Source: Thinopyrum elongatum | Taxonomy: Eukaryota; Streptophyta; Magnoliopsida; Poales; Poaceae | Assembly: GCA_011799875.1 (NCBI GenBank) | Contig: CM022299.1 | Coordinates: 350,654,526 to 350,718,525, forward strand | Reading direction: 5' to 3' | Length of the DNA: 64,000 nucleotides | Shown here: one piece after another, positions 33,591-46,381 of the stretch | How the letters are laid out: every line of letters begins with the position of its first letter | How positions within the stretch are numbered: the stretch's first letter is position 1 | Position numbers and translations under genes: made by a program | Notes under the pieces: model-generated | The model's input: only the letters and a program-made list of their open reading frames with translations | Told to the model about the DNA's origin: nothing | Database searches by the model: none

Positions 33591-34404
33591 CTTCTGATAC
33601 TTTATAATACTTTATAGCCCATTTGCTAATTCTTAAGGATTTTTTTGGAGCCCATATTCTTTTTGTAGCATTACAGCTCATATTCTGACCACGATTTAAA
33701 AATACAACAAAATTTTGCATATTTCGGTGCGGTCCAAACTATTTTTAATCCCAAAATTTTGAGTCACATTCAAACTAATTTGAAAAATAAATTTATATCA
33801 ATTTAAAATACAACTTAATTTTCCACTAAAAAAATCAATGAAATTTAAAAATCTTGGAACCTAAAAAAGGAAATTTGAAACTAATTGCTGGTTTGTTGTG
33901 TTTTTAAAATTTACAGCCAATTTCTTACTACTTACAGCTCATTTTCTGGGCAAGCGAATACATCCCTCGTTGTCTTGAAAGATTTGTAGCCCAGTAGGGC
34001 TGAGAAAAGCAAGTAGGCCTTGGTTGGGTATTTTGTAAAAAAATAGAACTGGGCTAGCCATTTTTAGAAAGAAAATAAAAACAACTAGGCTCGTCATGTG
34101 GTAAACATAAAATAAAACCCTGGGCTAGACGGGCCACAGCCCCCGCACAGCCCCGTTGATACCCTGCTCCGTCTCTAAAACTAAATAACTACTTCGTGAC
34201 CTGCTGGGTCCCTGGTGTCAGCCGCTTGTTGTGTAATTCTCTCGTTTATTGACTATACGTTGACAATGGCATGGGACCCAGATGTCAAACCATTAGGAAG
34301 AAGCATTTTTTTTTGGCTTGTAATAACGAGGCACTTGCTTGCGTACGGCCATAACTCTGGTGGGTCCCTACTGTCATCCTCTCCATGTATAGTCATCTAT
34401 TGAT
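33591..34404. other. AT-rich CACTA interior
   Basis: AT-rich stretch with 'tacagc(c/t)catttt' variants and 'gggctag' runs. One GGTGGGTCCC unit lies near its right end. No gene seen. Confidence 0.5.
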
Positions 34405-34830
34405 TCCTCTAGGTTAGTGACCATGTTGACTACGCTAGACCGGGGCGCACCACGCACGGCGAGCGAGCCAAGGCGGAGGACGACAGCGAGGCCTCAGACG
34501 GGAATGAACAGGAGCCGTGGAAGATGCGGCAGTGTAGTCGTAGGCGAAGGGGAGTACGAGGGTTGACTGGTTCGGGTGCGGGTGCGGGTTGGGGCTGACA
34601 TCGCCTGAGAATAACAGGACGTGTGGGGCAATAGAGGGGATGGACTGGCCAACGTTTGAGCGTACAGTAGGGTGGCGGAGGCGCAGCCAGCCGTGTGAGG
34701 TGGGAGCAAGCGGGACTGATGGCATGGTTTGGTTTGGGCGGCTGGAGGAAGAAGACAAGAGATAGAAGAAACACGACAGATGTTGGATGTCAATCCAATG
34801 GCTGGTAGGCAGAATCGTCTATTGACTAAG
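34405..34830. repeat. Second copy of the 32880-33240 block
   Basis: Shares 'gaaggggagta(t/c)gagggttgact', 'gagaataacagga' and 'ggtttgggcggctgga(g/gg)' in the same order with 32880-33240, and ends in the similar 'ttgactaagt(t/c)(g/a)aca'. The duplication is diverged. No gene seen; the region 34831-35190 that follows is also without a supportable gene. Confidence 0.75.
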
Positions 34831-35284
34831 TCAACACCACTTGGATAGGCTTTTTCTTCGTTGGTCCCAAATGTTAGAATCCAAATCTGTCACGGCCATG
34901 CAGCCTTTCTTATAAAGAATTGCAGCCTATTGGGTGTGCTAGCTCAAAATAAGTTTGTGGGTGCTGGCGGGTGCTAAGCACTTGGGTTCTGTAATGCACA
35001 ATGAGCTCAAGCAGCCAGCGAGAGTGATGTTATTTCCCTTGGTTGGGATTTGTTACAATATCTATCTCTTAATTAAGGAAATGGCAAGCCATTTGCCTTG
35101 TTTCAAAGAAAATATGACAGTCACAGTCGAGTTAAAAAGGGCAACAACATCTAACTCAAGCTTACAAACGGTACAAAAGCACAAGGATTAATTGTTCATC
35201 GGGTTTAGACAAAACCCAGATTGAACATGGCAATAACATCTAACCCAACCACTATTTTTTGCAGTCACAAACAAATGGACTGGT

Positions 35285-36970
35285 CTAATCCATAAAATCA
35301 ACATCCTGTGCCAAAAAGTTTACTGAAATATGACCACAAGTTGTTGTAAATAGAAGCCAAGCACGTTCAGAGGCCCATTTGTGCACCTGAAACTTCTTTT
35401 TTTGCTGTTCAACATATCTATTCGTGAGAAATTTCTTGTTGAAAAACTTAAGCCTCATGGACAATAGTAACCTCGCATTCAATAGGAAGAATGTGACGAA
35501 GTTTCTGTTTGCCTGATTGGATGCATAACCTTCCATCGTTATTGTCCTCAAGCGAATGTCATGAGAACTGAGAAAATCCCGATGCTTATTACGCCACCGA
35601 TTGGTTATATGCTTTTCTCCATGTGTTAGTGCCTACGTAGACATGAAGATTGAAAACAGTTAAGGTCTAAAAAAAGAGTATGTCGATAGAGCGACAGCTA
35701 AATGGTAAGTCTAGTACAATATATATGGGCTTTCAATGTGCATGAAATAATCACCTCTATATACAAATTCTCCAAACATGGAAAGCATCACAGCAAGCCA
35801 ATAATTGTGTTTAGATCAATACTAAACATTCTGATATAAGATCTTGACAGAATCCAGCACCATTGATAGGCTATCCATGGACGAACTCTTCATTGAGCAT
35901 ATAACATAATATTAGTATCCAAAGTGTACTCCAAGATGATATAAAACTTATGCGCACAAATGAAAAATGCAGCTTAGGATTACAAAAGTGTAGATGATAA
36001 TATACAGTACCTGAATAAGTGTGGAGCCAAACACCATGTTGTGATGTTTAAACGGATCACGAATTACACCCAAGGTCTCAAGTTTAGGTGCAGAGATGAC
36101 AATTATTTGCGAAGGTTTATAACAATAATCAAGGAGCAACCTTCGAAGTGAAGGGGCATCTTCGATGATGAGCTGTTATCCTTCAAAACAAATTCTAATG
36201 CTTTTAAGGTGAGGCAACTTTATTTGGAGACAAAGGATACAGATTTCTAATCCGAAAACAAGCAGCAAGCGCTCCAAGGCAGGGCAACTGGAGTGGATGA
36301 TGTTGTGCAGTGAGGCCTCCGATAGATCGACCACCACAAGCAAAAGTTTTTTTCACAGTAGGAGTCGAATCACTTGTACCAGATTGTCTGGTAGATGCAC
36401 CGGGCTATGGTGATGGTGTGGAGAGAGGAGGAAAACCACGAGATGGACAACGGTGGTGTGGATACAAATACATGGCGTTCGGTTCGCGGTATGTATTTTT
36501 CGTAGTAATGGTAGAACTCAAGCTGCTAGAGTTTTCTGAATTCAGGGGATGTCAGCCAGGCGTCCACCATGCAGGGTATGGATAGCAGGTAGCGTGTCGG
36601 GATGCAGAGGCGTTGAACGGAGCCCTGGTGGGAGGAGATGATGGCTCTAAGGAGTTCAAATTCATGAACGACAGATAGCTTACGACAGTCGAGATTAAGA
36701 GGCGTGGTGTGCCAGAGAGTGCACCACCGAGATGCGAGGACTTGTGTGTGGCCGCCATCCTTAGTGGGGAGAAGGGAGATGATCTCCCCAAGGATGGCGT
36801 CCAGGAGATCTCTAATGCGGTCCGCCCGAGATTCTACGGGTTCCTTAGATCCGGGAGGGCTCGCCGCTTCTCCCCACGCTGCCGGGTGCGGGATCTACAA
36901 CCTGCGTCGCCGCTAGCAGGAGCCTCATCTTCTTGGCACTGGGACCAGCCGACTCTTTCCTTGTGGGCAT
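35285..36970 (-). pseudogene. F-box/LRR/FBD protein pseudogene, three exons
   Basis: Exon 1 (36970-36010) starts 'MPTRKESAGPSAKKMRLLLA'. After a one-base frame change it reads an F-box ('DRIRDLLDAILGEIISLLP', 'TKDGGHTQVLASRWCTLW'), then LRR-like sequence ('LPHLKSIRICFEG', 'APSLRRLLLDYC', 'SAPKLETLGVIRDPF'), ending CAG|GTACTG. Exon 2 (about 35887-35755) has 'SIDLNTIIGLL*CFPCLENL' and donor GAG|GTGATT. Exon 3 (about 35632-35285) is an open FBD domain ('IRLRTITMEGYASNQANRNF', 'FFLLNARLLLSMRL'). In-frame stops (TAG after FRKL near 36530, TGA in exon 2) and frameshifts break it. F-box proteins are SCF ubiquitin-ligase adaptors. Introns are kept, so it arose from DNA, probably captured by the CACTA element. 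Confidence 0.85.
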
Positions 36971-37609
36971 CGCATCGAGCTCACGGGTTTGAGCAGCGTA
37001 GCGAGAGACTAGCCTAGTGGCAGTGCGAGTGGGGAAGAAGGAGAGCTGGGGTTTTCTGTAAGAGCGAGGAAGAAGGAAGGCTGGGGTTGTCTGTACGAGT
37101 GAGGGAGAAGGGGAGCGGGGGTTTTCTGTACGAGTGAGGAAGAAGGGGAGCGCGGGGAATTGGGGGGGCGACGGAAGGGGGAGAGTCCAGCGAACTGCAT
37201 TAAGTGGAGGCGAGGAGCCGACGAGGAAGGAGGTTTTTTTTGGAGCGCCCCTCTTCAAGAAATATGGGCTTTTCCACGAAAAAAATGGTCTTTAATATGG
37301 ATTGGCTTTTGTATCGGTCTAGTCGGCTGCCGTGTTTCGTACTGGATGGTCTTAACACTAGAGGCAGCCCATTAGAGAGACTCTCCAGCTCTCCAGCTTA
37401 TTGCCCGTTCGAAAGAAAAAAAAAGATACAACCTCCAGCTTATGGCTCCTCATCGGTAACCTTTTTCAACTTAAAAAAAAGGTATGGCTCCTTCTCGAGC
37501 CCACTTGGCATCCACCAAACTAGAGGATGTTGCACTTCATGCAGACACCACACTAGCTGTAGCGCGGCAAAATGAGGGGTCAAATAACAGGCCCACATAT
37601 AGACTCTAA
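36971..37609 (-). other. Upstream region of the F-box pseudogene
   Basis: Contains three imperfect repeats of about 50 bases (37010-37150) with 'tgtacgagtgagg(a/g)agaagg', which on the minus strand read as Ser/Pro-rich codons, and then AG- and A-rich DNA. It could be the 5' leader of the captured gene. Nothing else is supported. Confidence 0.45.
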
Positions 37610-37890
37610 GAGCAAGTACAACAATGGGCTTATAGCCCGCTTACAGGGCAGTTTTACCTATGTGGAGGAGAGAGACATAGAAAAATGATGGGAATGGGCT
37701 CTCATGCAAGAGCCTAGCTATATGCATACTCCTAGGCAAATGCAATAAATATGAAGAAAGAGATAGAAAGAAGGTGAAAAAAGTAGTACTTTTATAGCTA
37801 ACCTTGTTGTATAAGTGACTGTAAGTGATGACTATATATGACATGGCAACATCATATAACCAGCTGTTAGCTATACTATTAACCATGCTC
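37610..37890. mobile_element. Tourist-type MITE with TAA TSD
   Basis: Ends GAGCAAGTACAACAATGG and, reversed, GAGCATGGTTAATAGTAT, flanked by TAA on both sides (37607-37609, 37891-37893). 281 bases, no ORF. The three-base TAA/TTA duplication is the PIF/Harbinger (Tourist) type. Confidence 0.75.
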
Positions 37891-37971
37891 TAAAGCTTAA
37901 AATGCTAGTCAACATTCACATTAAGCTAAGCTTCACAAAATACGGTATGCATACTAGCTAACAATGATATC

Positions 37972-38506
37972 GGCCCTATTTGTTTGAGCTTCAGGAACCA
38001 GATTCAGCTTTGTCGGTGAAGCTGAATCTGGAATCTGAAACAAACAGTTATTTCGAATCAGCTTTACTAGTGAAGACAGCTTTTCCAGTGAAACTGAATC
38101 TGGAATTTGAAAAACCAGTTATTTCGAATCAACTTTACTAGTGAAGCAAGCTTTGCCAATGAAACTGAATCTTGAATCTAAAACAAACAGCTATCTTAAA
38201 TCAGCTTTACCACTAAAGCGAATCTACAGTATGCCAGGCTCAATCTGGTATGCATACTAGCTAAAAATGTGAAGCTCAATCTGGATTTGGGTCATTTTTA
38301 GTGCAATTTGTTGAAGCACCTCAAAGTGTACTTCGGTGGCGAAGCTGATTCTAGGAATCAGCTTTACCACTAAAGTGAATCTACAGGTGATTCGAATCCA
38401 ATTAAAGCTGAAACAAACATGATCTTATATAACTGTGAATCATCTTTTCCACTAAATTGAATACCTAGGTGATTCGAATTAGATCAAAGCTGAAACAAAC
38501 AAGGCC
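37972..38506. mobile_element. MITE-like element with internal repeats
   Basis: Left end GGCCCTATTTGTTTGAGCTT pairs with reversed right end GGCCTTGTTTGTTTCAGCTT. Between them are repeats of 'aatcagctttac(t/c)a(g/c)t(g/a)aag' and 'gaaactgaatctggaat'. No clear TSD, no ORF. The superfamily is not assigned. Confidence 0.65.
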
Positions 38507-41220
38507 AAGCACATAAGTTCAGCATGTTTATGCATCTCAATGATAAAACCAAGACAAAGTTGTGAGAAGGTGTACAAACAAAAATGATCGATGCTTCTCT
38601 GAGCAAAGGGCCTACCTAGGCACGCATTAATTTCCTGGGCATGCTTCTTTCTGCTCAATGTTGCATGCACTTTGAGCATGTTGGCAAATCCGCAGCTAGC
38701 TGGTTGGTTCATGTTGCAATTGATGCTAACACATTGCAGCAAACAGAGGAGGCAATAGAGATCACTCAACATCAAACCATTTTGTGCGGTTCCACTAAAA
38801 TCCTCTTCATTGTCCTGAATGTGATAAGATAGGAAAACAATAGTTGTACTTCAACAGTGTTGCAAAACAGTAGCACATATCAATAGCTCTGCATGACAAA
38901 ACACGATCATCTGGACGAAGGGGATACTGACCTGCATGAGGAAGATTATCCATAATTTTATAAGTGGTTAGTTGATTTCCACCTTGGGGTCTCATCGCAT
39001 GCCATGGAGGAAATTCGATCGAATCGATGAGTCCAATTCCTACCGTGTGGCTGTAGAAAATTTGTCCGACTCACCCCAATATCTTTTTTGTGCAGTTCCA
39101 CTAAAATAATGCACCACTATTTCCATGACCCCTACTCGCCGGCCAGGCCATCTATGACTCGGTTTCTTTTATCTTGCGTTGACGGTGCGGCTGCAGTGCT
39201 TGTTTGCTCCTCCATACATGACAAGCTCGTTCCACACTGCAGCTAGCAATTCAATGTACGAATAAGCTTATTTCATCTTGCGTTGGTCATTGTACCTAGT
39301 TACGAAGGTAGGAATACCTGGAGCACCATGAGGTTAGCTGACAGCAGAAAGATGCAGCCATCTAATTTTGTGCAGTTCCACTAAAATTGAGGTTTGTGAT
39401 TTCCTTTGCACAAATAGATACCCTATGGAGATAGACAACCCTGTTTGCATGAATATGTAATGGGGTTATTTAAGCAGTGTCATTTTTTTGCAGTGCCATA
39501 TGGTTAGCAGCAACATGTCATATGTTATCAATGGCATTACATTGATAGTATGAAAAGGTGCCATTAACTAAGAAGTGCCATCACATCAAATGAACACTAG
39601 CACTAGATTAAAGGGAGCTTAGATTAACATGCATAACAATTGCATTATTACTCTGTGATGACAGTAGCACATGATTAGTATATATGTGCACAGTTAACAG
39701 GAATGATCATTCTAACAAAGGGTGATATGGACAGGAGAAATACATCGTCGTGTCAACCAAATGTGCAATTAAATTTGTGCAGTTCCACTGAGATGCAGGT
39801 ATGTTACTGGTGTGAGATTTATGTGTAATAGCCCAAAACACACCTCATGGTAAATAAAGAAGACATAAGCATTTCATAAAATAGTGGCGGCATTGATTCA
39901 GTTTATCAATGGCAATAGATTGACAACAGCATTACTTAACAGTGACATCACAATAACAGTGGCATTGTTTCATTTTACCTATGATGTTAGATTAACAGCA
40001 GCAGTAAGGGCATAGGGACAGAGGAGGCACAAGCACGTTTTACCTCCAACGAGGCATAAAGTGGTGAGGCAGAGGTGGTTGCCGAGAGCGGCAAAACATG
40101 CAAGAATGTCTGGATTTGTGCCATTTTTGTTCTCATCGGTGACCTTTTCCTATGTGACCACAGGAAATCTAGACGTGCTCATTCTTAGTTGCATTGTCGA
40201 CCCAACACCCCCTCACTTTCTTTCCTTTTTCGACCAAGAGACCAGTCAGGCCAGCATCTTACTACAGTATCTTACTAGTACTTCGCCCCAACCCCACTTT
40301 ATTTCCCTTTTCAACGAAGAGATGGGTTCGTTAGCCAGTCTCTGTAGTTCCTTTATTCCTCTGATAGTAAAAATTTAGGTGGTGTTCGAGTGTTCAACAA
40401 GTCAACGGAGCTAGCTACATGGAGTAGAAGAATAGCCACATGCATGATGCAGTGATGTGGGAGCAATCCTAACTTGATAAGAAAACGGATGCAACAATGT
40501 GGGGAGCTACGCCATTAGAAAAAGGACGGTTCTAAAAGAAGTTATACCTCTGGTCGGTGGGATGTGGCAAGGCAGGCGACGAGATCTGCCAACACGACGG
40601 TGGCGAGCAAGGGTGTAGAAGGACATCCCACGCTGGTGCCAGGTCAGAGAAGACGGCGCGTGTCGGCTTCCTCCCTCGCCAGCAGCGACCGCGTCAATGT
40701 TGCACCTCCTCCCCTACCCAGCGGAAGGGATTCGATCGGATCTGTGACCACCAGTGAGAAGAGAGAGAGGGGGAGAGACAGAGAGAGTGGACATCGATGG
40801 AGAGGGTGAGAGAGTGAGAAGAAGAGAGCAACCCTAGCAAGCAAGTCCCGAAGTGGAGTAATTGTTTTCTCTCCCTAGTGATCATTTTATATTGAATTCA
40901 CGCGGAGCCATCTTATCATTTAATGTACCAGTAACAAGAAACTTGATCAATAATCGCGCCACCGTGTTCAGGTCACACTTTGTATGGCTCACACGTGGTA
41001 CCAGACCCTACATTAAGTGGACAACTAGACAAATTATCATGTTGCCTGCTTCTTCATGTGCAAATGCACTCCACCGTAAGTGTACCCGCGCGAGTGCGTG
41101 TGGGGAGAGTGAAGTTCGATTTATAAACCTTGAGGTTGTAGAGCTAGTCAGAAACAAACCCTCACCTTTAAATCCCTGGAGTTTGTACCCTGTCCTCTGT
41201 AAGCTGGTCATTTTTAACCT
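38507..41220. repeat. Segment A of a diverged duplication, no gene seen
   Basis: Carries four 'TTTGTGC(A/G)GTTCCACT' motifs (38778, 39097, 39372, 39774), short 'ggcattg' rich stretches, and a block at 40560-41110 that aligns in order with 48600-49150. Short minus-strand ORFs near 38479-38775 are not conserved enough to call. Confidence 0.6.
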
Positions 41221-41223
41221 TAA

Positions 41224-41348
41224 GGGCCTGTGCGGTTCAAGGGGTTTTAACGGGGATTAACAGGGATTGTGGGGGATTAAATCCCCTACAAGCCAAATTC
41301 CCTCCAATCCTCTCCAAACCCCTTGGGAGGAGGTTGAATCGAAAGGCC
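41224..41348. mobile_element. Short Tourist-type MITE with TAA TSD
   Basis: 125 bases; ends GGGCCTGTGCGGTTCAA and, reversed, GGCCTTTCGATTCAA; TAA at 41221-41223 and 41349-41351. Confidence 0.7.
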
Positions 41349-41351
41349 TAA

Positions 41352-43760
41352 GACTAACCACAGTGGGAGTAACTTCAAGATTAACATCGTGTCCAGCTCA
41401 GCAAATTTGCCTATGTGGCAATTAGTTAATGAGGAGAGAGGTAAATTGAGTAACTTAGCTAGTTACTCATTCTTTGTAACATCACACATATCAAGACAAA
41501 ATGATCTATAACCTAATAAATGAACCTTTGCCTGACACTACATGGAGTATGTTACTTAGTGGATTCCGTGACATGGCACCGGAAGGCTCTGATCGCTGAC
41601 TCTGACCAAATAATTGACTGCCACGGTAACATACATGAGCATGGGGCCCACTTGTCAGTGTGCTTGATGAAAAAATATTCATGCAAGATAAAATGGTGCA
41701 CGAAAGGGTGCGATATCAACAACTAAAGATGTATGCACAAAGCAAAAACAAAAAAGACTGGCTCACGTGTGATGACCACTGGAGCAATCCACAGATTGTA
41801 CGTAAACATGTTTATACTCTTCATGATTTTTAGTACAAATAGGATGCACATGACGATGTCATCCTCATACCAGCCACTCTTGATGGATGCCCATGCAGCA
41901 TCACCATGCTCACCCGCAACTGCAACCCCAGCTGCGCATGCAGCAACTACGACTGCAATGGAGGACTAGACGCACAACCAGGCATGTTGTTGCTGCTTCT
42001 TGAGCTACCGAGCCGTCTAGACGAGCGCATGGTAATGTCCATCATGTCGGGAATGAAGCACATTGTTCATTCGCTGCGTCTTGGCCATCACAGCGATGGT
42101 TACGCACTTTGCGGTGTTGTTAGAGACGGAGTCCGTCGTCCCACTCCAGCGATGGCGGTCACCACAAGGGCGAGGTTGCATACCATGGTGGCGATGTACG
42201 CAGATATGTACGTGGAGAGCGCTTGCACGACGAGCTCCAGCAAACCCGACGTCCCATCCCAGCCGCTCTCCCTACTCATGCATCTATGTTCTACTACTAC
42301 TATCTTCCACGCTGAGGCGCACCTACACCGTCTTCAAGGCACTGACCTAGACAAAGATGGTGTGTACAAAAACTCGCGAATGTGTGTGTGTGCGCGCACA
42401 CGCGCATGCATGAGAGCGGACACGGATGCGGGAGGACGCCATCCAACCGTAGTCGCATACATTTTGACAATAGTTCAAACCTACCGGACGAAATTCGTGC
42501 AAACACGGCCGGATTTCATATAAACATGAAGGATTTCATTACATTTTATGCCAGATAAGCTGTGCTAGTCTAGAGCTAAAGGTAGAATTAATATACCTAA
42601 TCTAAATGGTCGCCGGCGGATCTCTTTGTCTTCCTCATGTCCGACAGCCCGATCATCGGACTGCCGGGAGCCCCGGAGGTATATGCTTCAGCGCAAAGGG
42701 TGGCTCGCTTCCCTGCCGCTCATCGGAGTGGAACCACCAACTGATGCTTCAGCCGGAGGGGAAGAGGGTGGCTCCGCTTCTGTGGAGCCCATGCGGGGTA
42801 GATGATTGTCTGTGCTGAAGAAGAATCGTTCAAGACACCGTCTGTTTACGCCGGCGTGGCCTCGGCGGCAACCTTCATGGGATACAAGCGGCGGTGGCCT
42901 CCCGTGTTCTACTTCTCCTCAATGATGGTGGTGGGCGCGGACATGCTGGCCGTCACCTCGTCAACATCCACGTAGCTGGCTTCTTTCTCTGCCTGCATGG
43001 CGCGGCTACGCGTGCGTCAACGACAGATGGTGCAGTCGCAGGCACTTGAGGCGCGGTACAATGCGGCGTCATCGACGGCAGCGATGATGCCCGTGCCGCC
43101 GTGCTCCCCGTTGTGTCGGCGTGGAGCAACCCGCCACTCCTCCTCGAGCTGGATTGGAGCTGCCAGTTGTGGAACCACATGCTGTCTTAGGGCGGCAACT
43201 GGCTCCATCGAGCTAGGTGAGGGAGGTGGGGCAGTGAGCTGCCTCGATCGTAACCATCGGGTTCCACGGAGAAAATGGTGAAGGAAGGAGGACTGCTTTT
43301 ATGTCGGAGAACTGCTCGTCGGATGCTCATCACAAGAGTGGAGAAAATGGTGAAGGAAGGAGGATCTTGGCTGGCGTCCCGCTCTTGAACGGATGTGTGC
43401 CTGGAGTGGGTTTCTCAGATTCCACGTGGGTTTAATGTAGGCGTTTGAATGCAGCGAGGAGGCTCGTTAAGCCAGGCATGCAACGGGGGGCGCCCTGCCG
43501 CCCTCGGCCAGCGCGCCGCTTCAATGGCCAGCGCAGTGAGAAGTCGCGTCCGCCCTGTGCCGCCTTGACCATGGACCTTCACCGTGTACATCACCTTGTG
43601 TCCAGATCTGAGATGGCACGTGTACCAGATGAATGGCTCCGAGTTCGACCTGATGCTAGGTGTGAGACAATGAACACTGTCGGAGAGACCCCCGTGATAT
43701 TTTTTCTACAAAGTTAGTCAAACTTTACAAAACTTGACTTTGACACAATTTTATATGCAG
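41352..43760. other. CACTA interior without a supportable gene
   Basis: 41352-41565 begins 'gactaaccacagtgggagta', like the end of another Tourist-type MITE, but its partner end is not clear. A 205-codon plus-strand frame (41906-42523) lacks domain motifs and runs through a purine/pyrimidine (TG/CG) repeat near 42380. 42600-43300 is GC-rich with many short frames on both strands. These may be scraps of captured host DNA; I cannot identify a source. Confidence 0.4.
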
Positions 43761-43766
43761 ACCTTA

Positions 43767-44063
43767 GGGCTCCTTTGATTCGAAGGAATTTCATAGGATT
43801 TTCTAAGGGTTAGAATCCTTAGTACATTGGTCATTTGATTCATAGGATTGAATCCTATAGGAATTTTTACTAGTATGGAATCACGTGTACTGCTACATTT
43901 CATTGGAAATCTAGAATCCGCTCCAATTTTTGTTTTCACTTTCTTTGTTTCTCCTGTGGCATCAAACACTCAGTGCTAATCCTATGGGATTCAAGTGGAC
44001 ATGCCACTCGAATCCTTTATTTTTCCTATTCTTGTGTTTTAAGAATCTTAGTACAAATCAAAG
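43767..44063. mobile_element. Tourist-type MITE, right end eroded
   Basis: Left end GGGCTCCTTTGATTCGAAGG after TTA (43764-43766), internal 'cataggattgaatcctatagg' type palindromes, right side '..acaaatcaaag' as the decayed inverse of the left end. The final bases and TSD on the right are not clear. Confidence 0.65.
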
Positions 44064-44499
44064 AAAAGAAACGAAGGGAGTACTTGCTCTAAATGATGTG
44101 CCACCAGAATAGATCTAGCAGCCGGCTATACTGGTGAGTAGGTGACCTTGCGCTTGGCTCTTCGCCTCTTCCGAAAGTCGAACAATGATGATCGTACTAC
44201 AGTACTATATACTCCTACTTCTAGCAATCTGACACCGAAAGAACTGTTGCATGTCCACCGCCTGTATAAGCGCACTATTGTAAAGCAAAAGCTTCTCCTC
44301 ATCCTGCGAGCCACCGCGCGCGCGTGGGCGAGCGAGAGGTCATAGTAAGCAAGATTCTCCATGTTCTGTGAGTTGACGGGACACATCAAAGTAGTGTAGT
44401 CTCCAAAAAGGGCCAACCATGTCCATGGCTACCATCTCGTGCTCCGTCATTGAGTGCGTGCATGGTTTACGTTCCATTGAAGAAAATAATATTGCGTAC

Positions 44500-44760
44500 A
44501 TGCCATCGAAGAGAATAACTTAATTTATAAATAAAGTGCCACCGCGTCATGGTCGAACTTTGATTCGTTCACGCGTGGTTCCCGACCCTCCACTAAGTGA
44601 ACAACTACTACACTCACCAAATTATTAGTGAGTTGCCTCTTCATACAGAAATGGGCTCACCATGTACCCATGCATGAGTGTTAGGGAAAGAGGCAAAGAG
44701 TATCTGTGTCGGTGCATGCACCTCTTCTCTTCGTGCATGTACTCCTTTTTTCGGGTGATT
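44500..44760. repeat. Segment C of the diverged duplication
   Basis: Shares with segment B (48960-49210) 'tacagaaatg(g/a)gctc', 'gcatgcacct(c/a)ttctcttcgtg' and the leading 'gcc(a/c)cg(t)gtca..aactttg' block, and with segment A at 40960-41100. Flanking DNA to 45800 holds a direct repeat ('gatggttgcttc(a/g)tccgagcaactta' at about 45496 and 45569) and a 'catg' run near 45310, but no gene. Confidence 0.65.
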
Positions 44761-46376
44761 CATGCGCGTACCCCACATACGTTCATGACCGTTCGTGAGT
44801 CTCTCCTACTACCTACTCCATTTTCTTGCATGACATGTGGACCTGGATGCTGGCTGTCCCACATGTCAGCAAAACGAAGAAGAACGGTTTTCCGACGACC
44901 GAGAAGGAGCAAGGAACCTCGCGGTTGAGCGTCTGCACTCTTAATATTTTATATTTAGCGATATAACATCAACCCAATATTCTCCATATCTAGTAGACCG
45001 GAAGAGTCCGAAACACGGCATCCCAGTGTAGTTACATCATACATGGCCCACCTCACGCTATCACCATATTTCTTGGCCTCCGTGCGACACCTAGCTCTAG
45101 TAGTCCACCAGCCCATATCGCGTCTCGCTCCTCGTCTCTCTCAAAGTACGGCCGGCTGGCGATTTTGCTGTCTATTGAGGTCGGTTTACTCACACTCCCT
45201 CCCACATGTTAAGAGCATTCTAAAAAAAATACTCTAGTGATATGCCAAGAGGAAGCCCTTTGACCGATGGACCAAACAAGAAGGCGTTCTTGGTCATTGT
45301 ACTCCTCATGCATGCATGCATGCATGCGTTGCGACATGAGATACTAGTAACGCTCACTATCTAGTAGTTCATTGGTTGGTTTCGGTTTTTGAATTGAGTC
45401 CCATACACTTGATGCTATGCTGCTACCATCCAATATTCGCGTGTGATGGTTTCTAGAATAAAAAAAAGACGTGCTTACTTTGGGAAAGGTGAAGTGATGG
45501 TTGCTTCATCCGAGCAACTTACTCTGGGAAAATTGGAATACGAGTGGATTCAACAAAGAGCGAAATGATGGTTGCTTCGTCCGAGCAACTTATTGTAGCA
45601 AAGCTGGGGCTTTGTGATTTGACTACTCACTAGTCATTATTACTGTGGCGCAACGACCGGGGTGAATCTCCCGGCAGTTGTGCACTCAATATTGGTGCAT
45701 GGCAGGTAACCCGGATGCAGGATGTCCCACATGTCAGTGAAATATAGTTGAATGGTTTCTGGCTTTGCTATCAAGCTTTCATGATTTGTTTATATGTACG
45801 CATAATTTTCCAGCATAATAAAATTGTATTGTAATGCTATGAATGTTTCAACTTTGGTTCCCACAAAAAAGGTTTCAACTTTGGATTCATGTGTCCTCTT
45901 GCCTCAAGGTTGTCTCATTACAACATTCCATCAAATACAAATGAAACTACCATGGCTGCTAATGCACCTCAATGATTCACAGATCAGCGCCAATATTTGC
46001 ATCACAACTGAAGACAAAGTTGTGAGAGGGTGTACAAGTAAAGAAAAATATAAAATTGATCGATGTTGTCCGTAGGCATGGTTACATTTCCTGGCCACAG
46101 TGTTCATTGGTTGGCAGCTAGTTTCACGCAGCTCTGTAGCCAAGAAAGAGGTGTGTGGAGGACATCACAATCCGATCATTTTGTGCAGTTCCACTAAAAT
46201 CGAGCTGATCATCCCTGTTTGCAAAGATATTGAATAAGTGTGATTACAATAATAGTGGCACTAGATGATGAAACAACAGTCATCCAGATCCCAAACAGCA
46301 ATCGACAATGCTTTATCTATAAAGAGGGGCGAAAGCCTATTTCAAGAGATGATGAAACATACACACACAAATAGAA

Positions 46377-46381
46377 GTCGA
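46377..46381. repeat. TSD GTCGA, left copy
   Basis: Matches GTCGA at 48106-48110 exactly on the other side of the solo LTR. Confidence 0.9.

Noticed and set aside
41906..42523. A 205-codon plus-strand frame
   Set aside because: No recognisable domain, and it includes a TG/CG simple repeat and common dispersed sequence. Mentioned only as part of the region.
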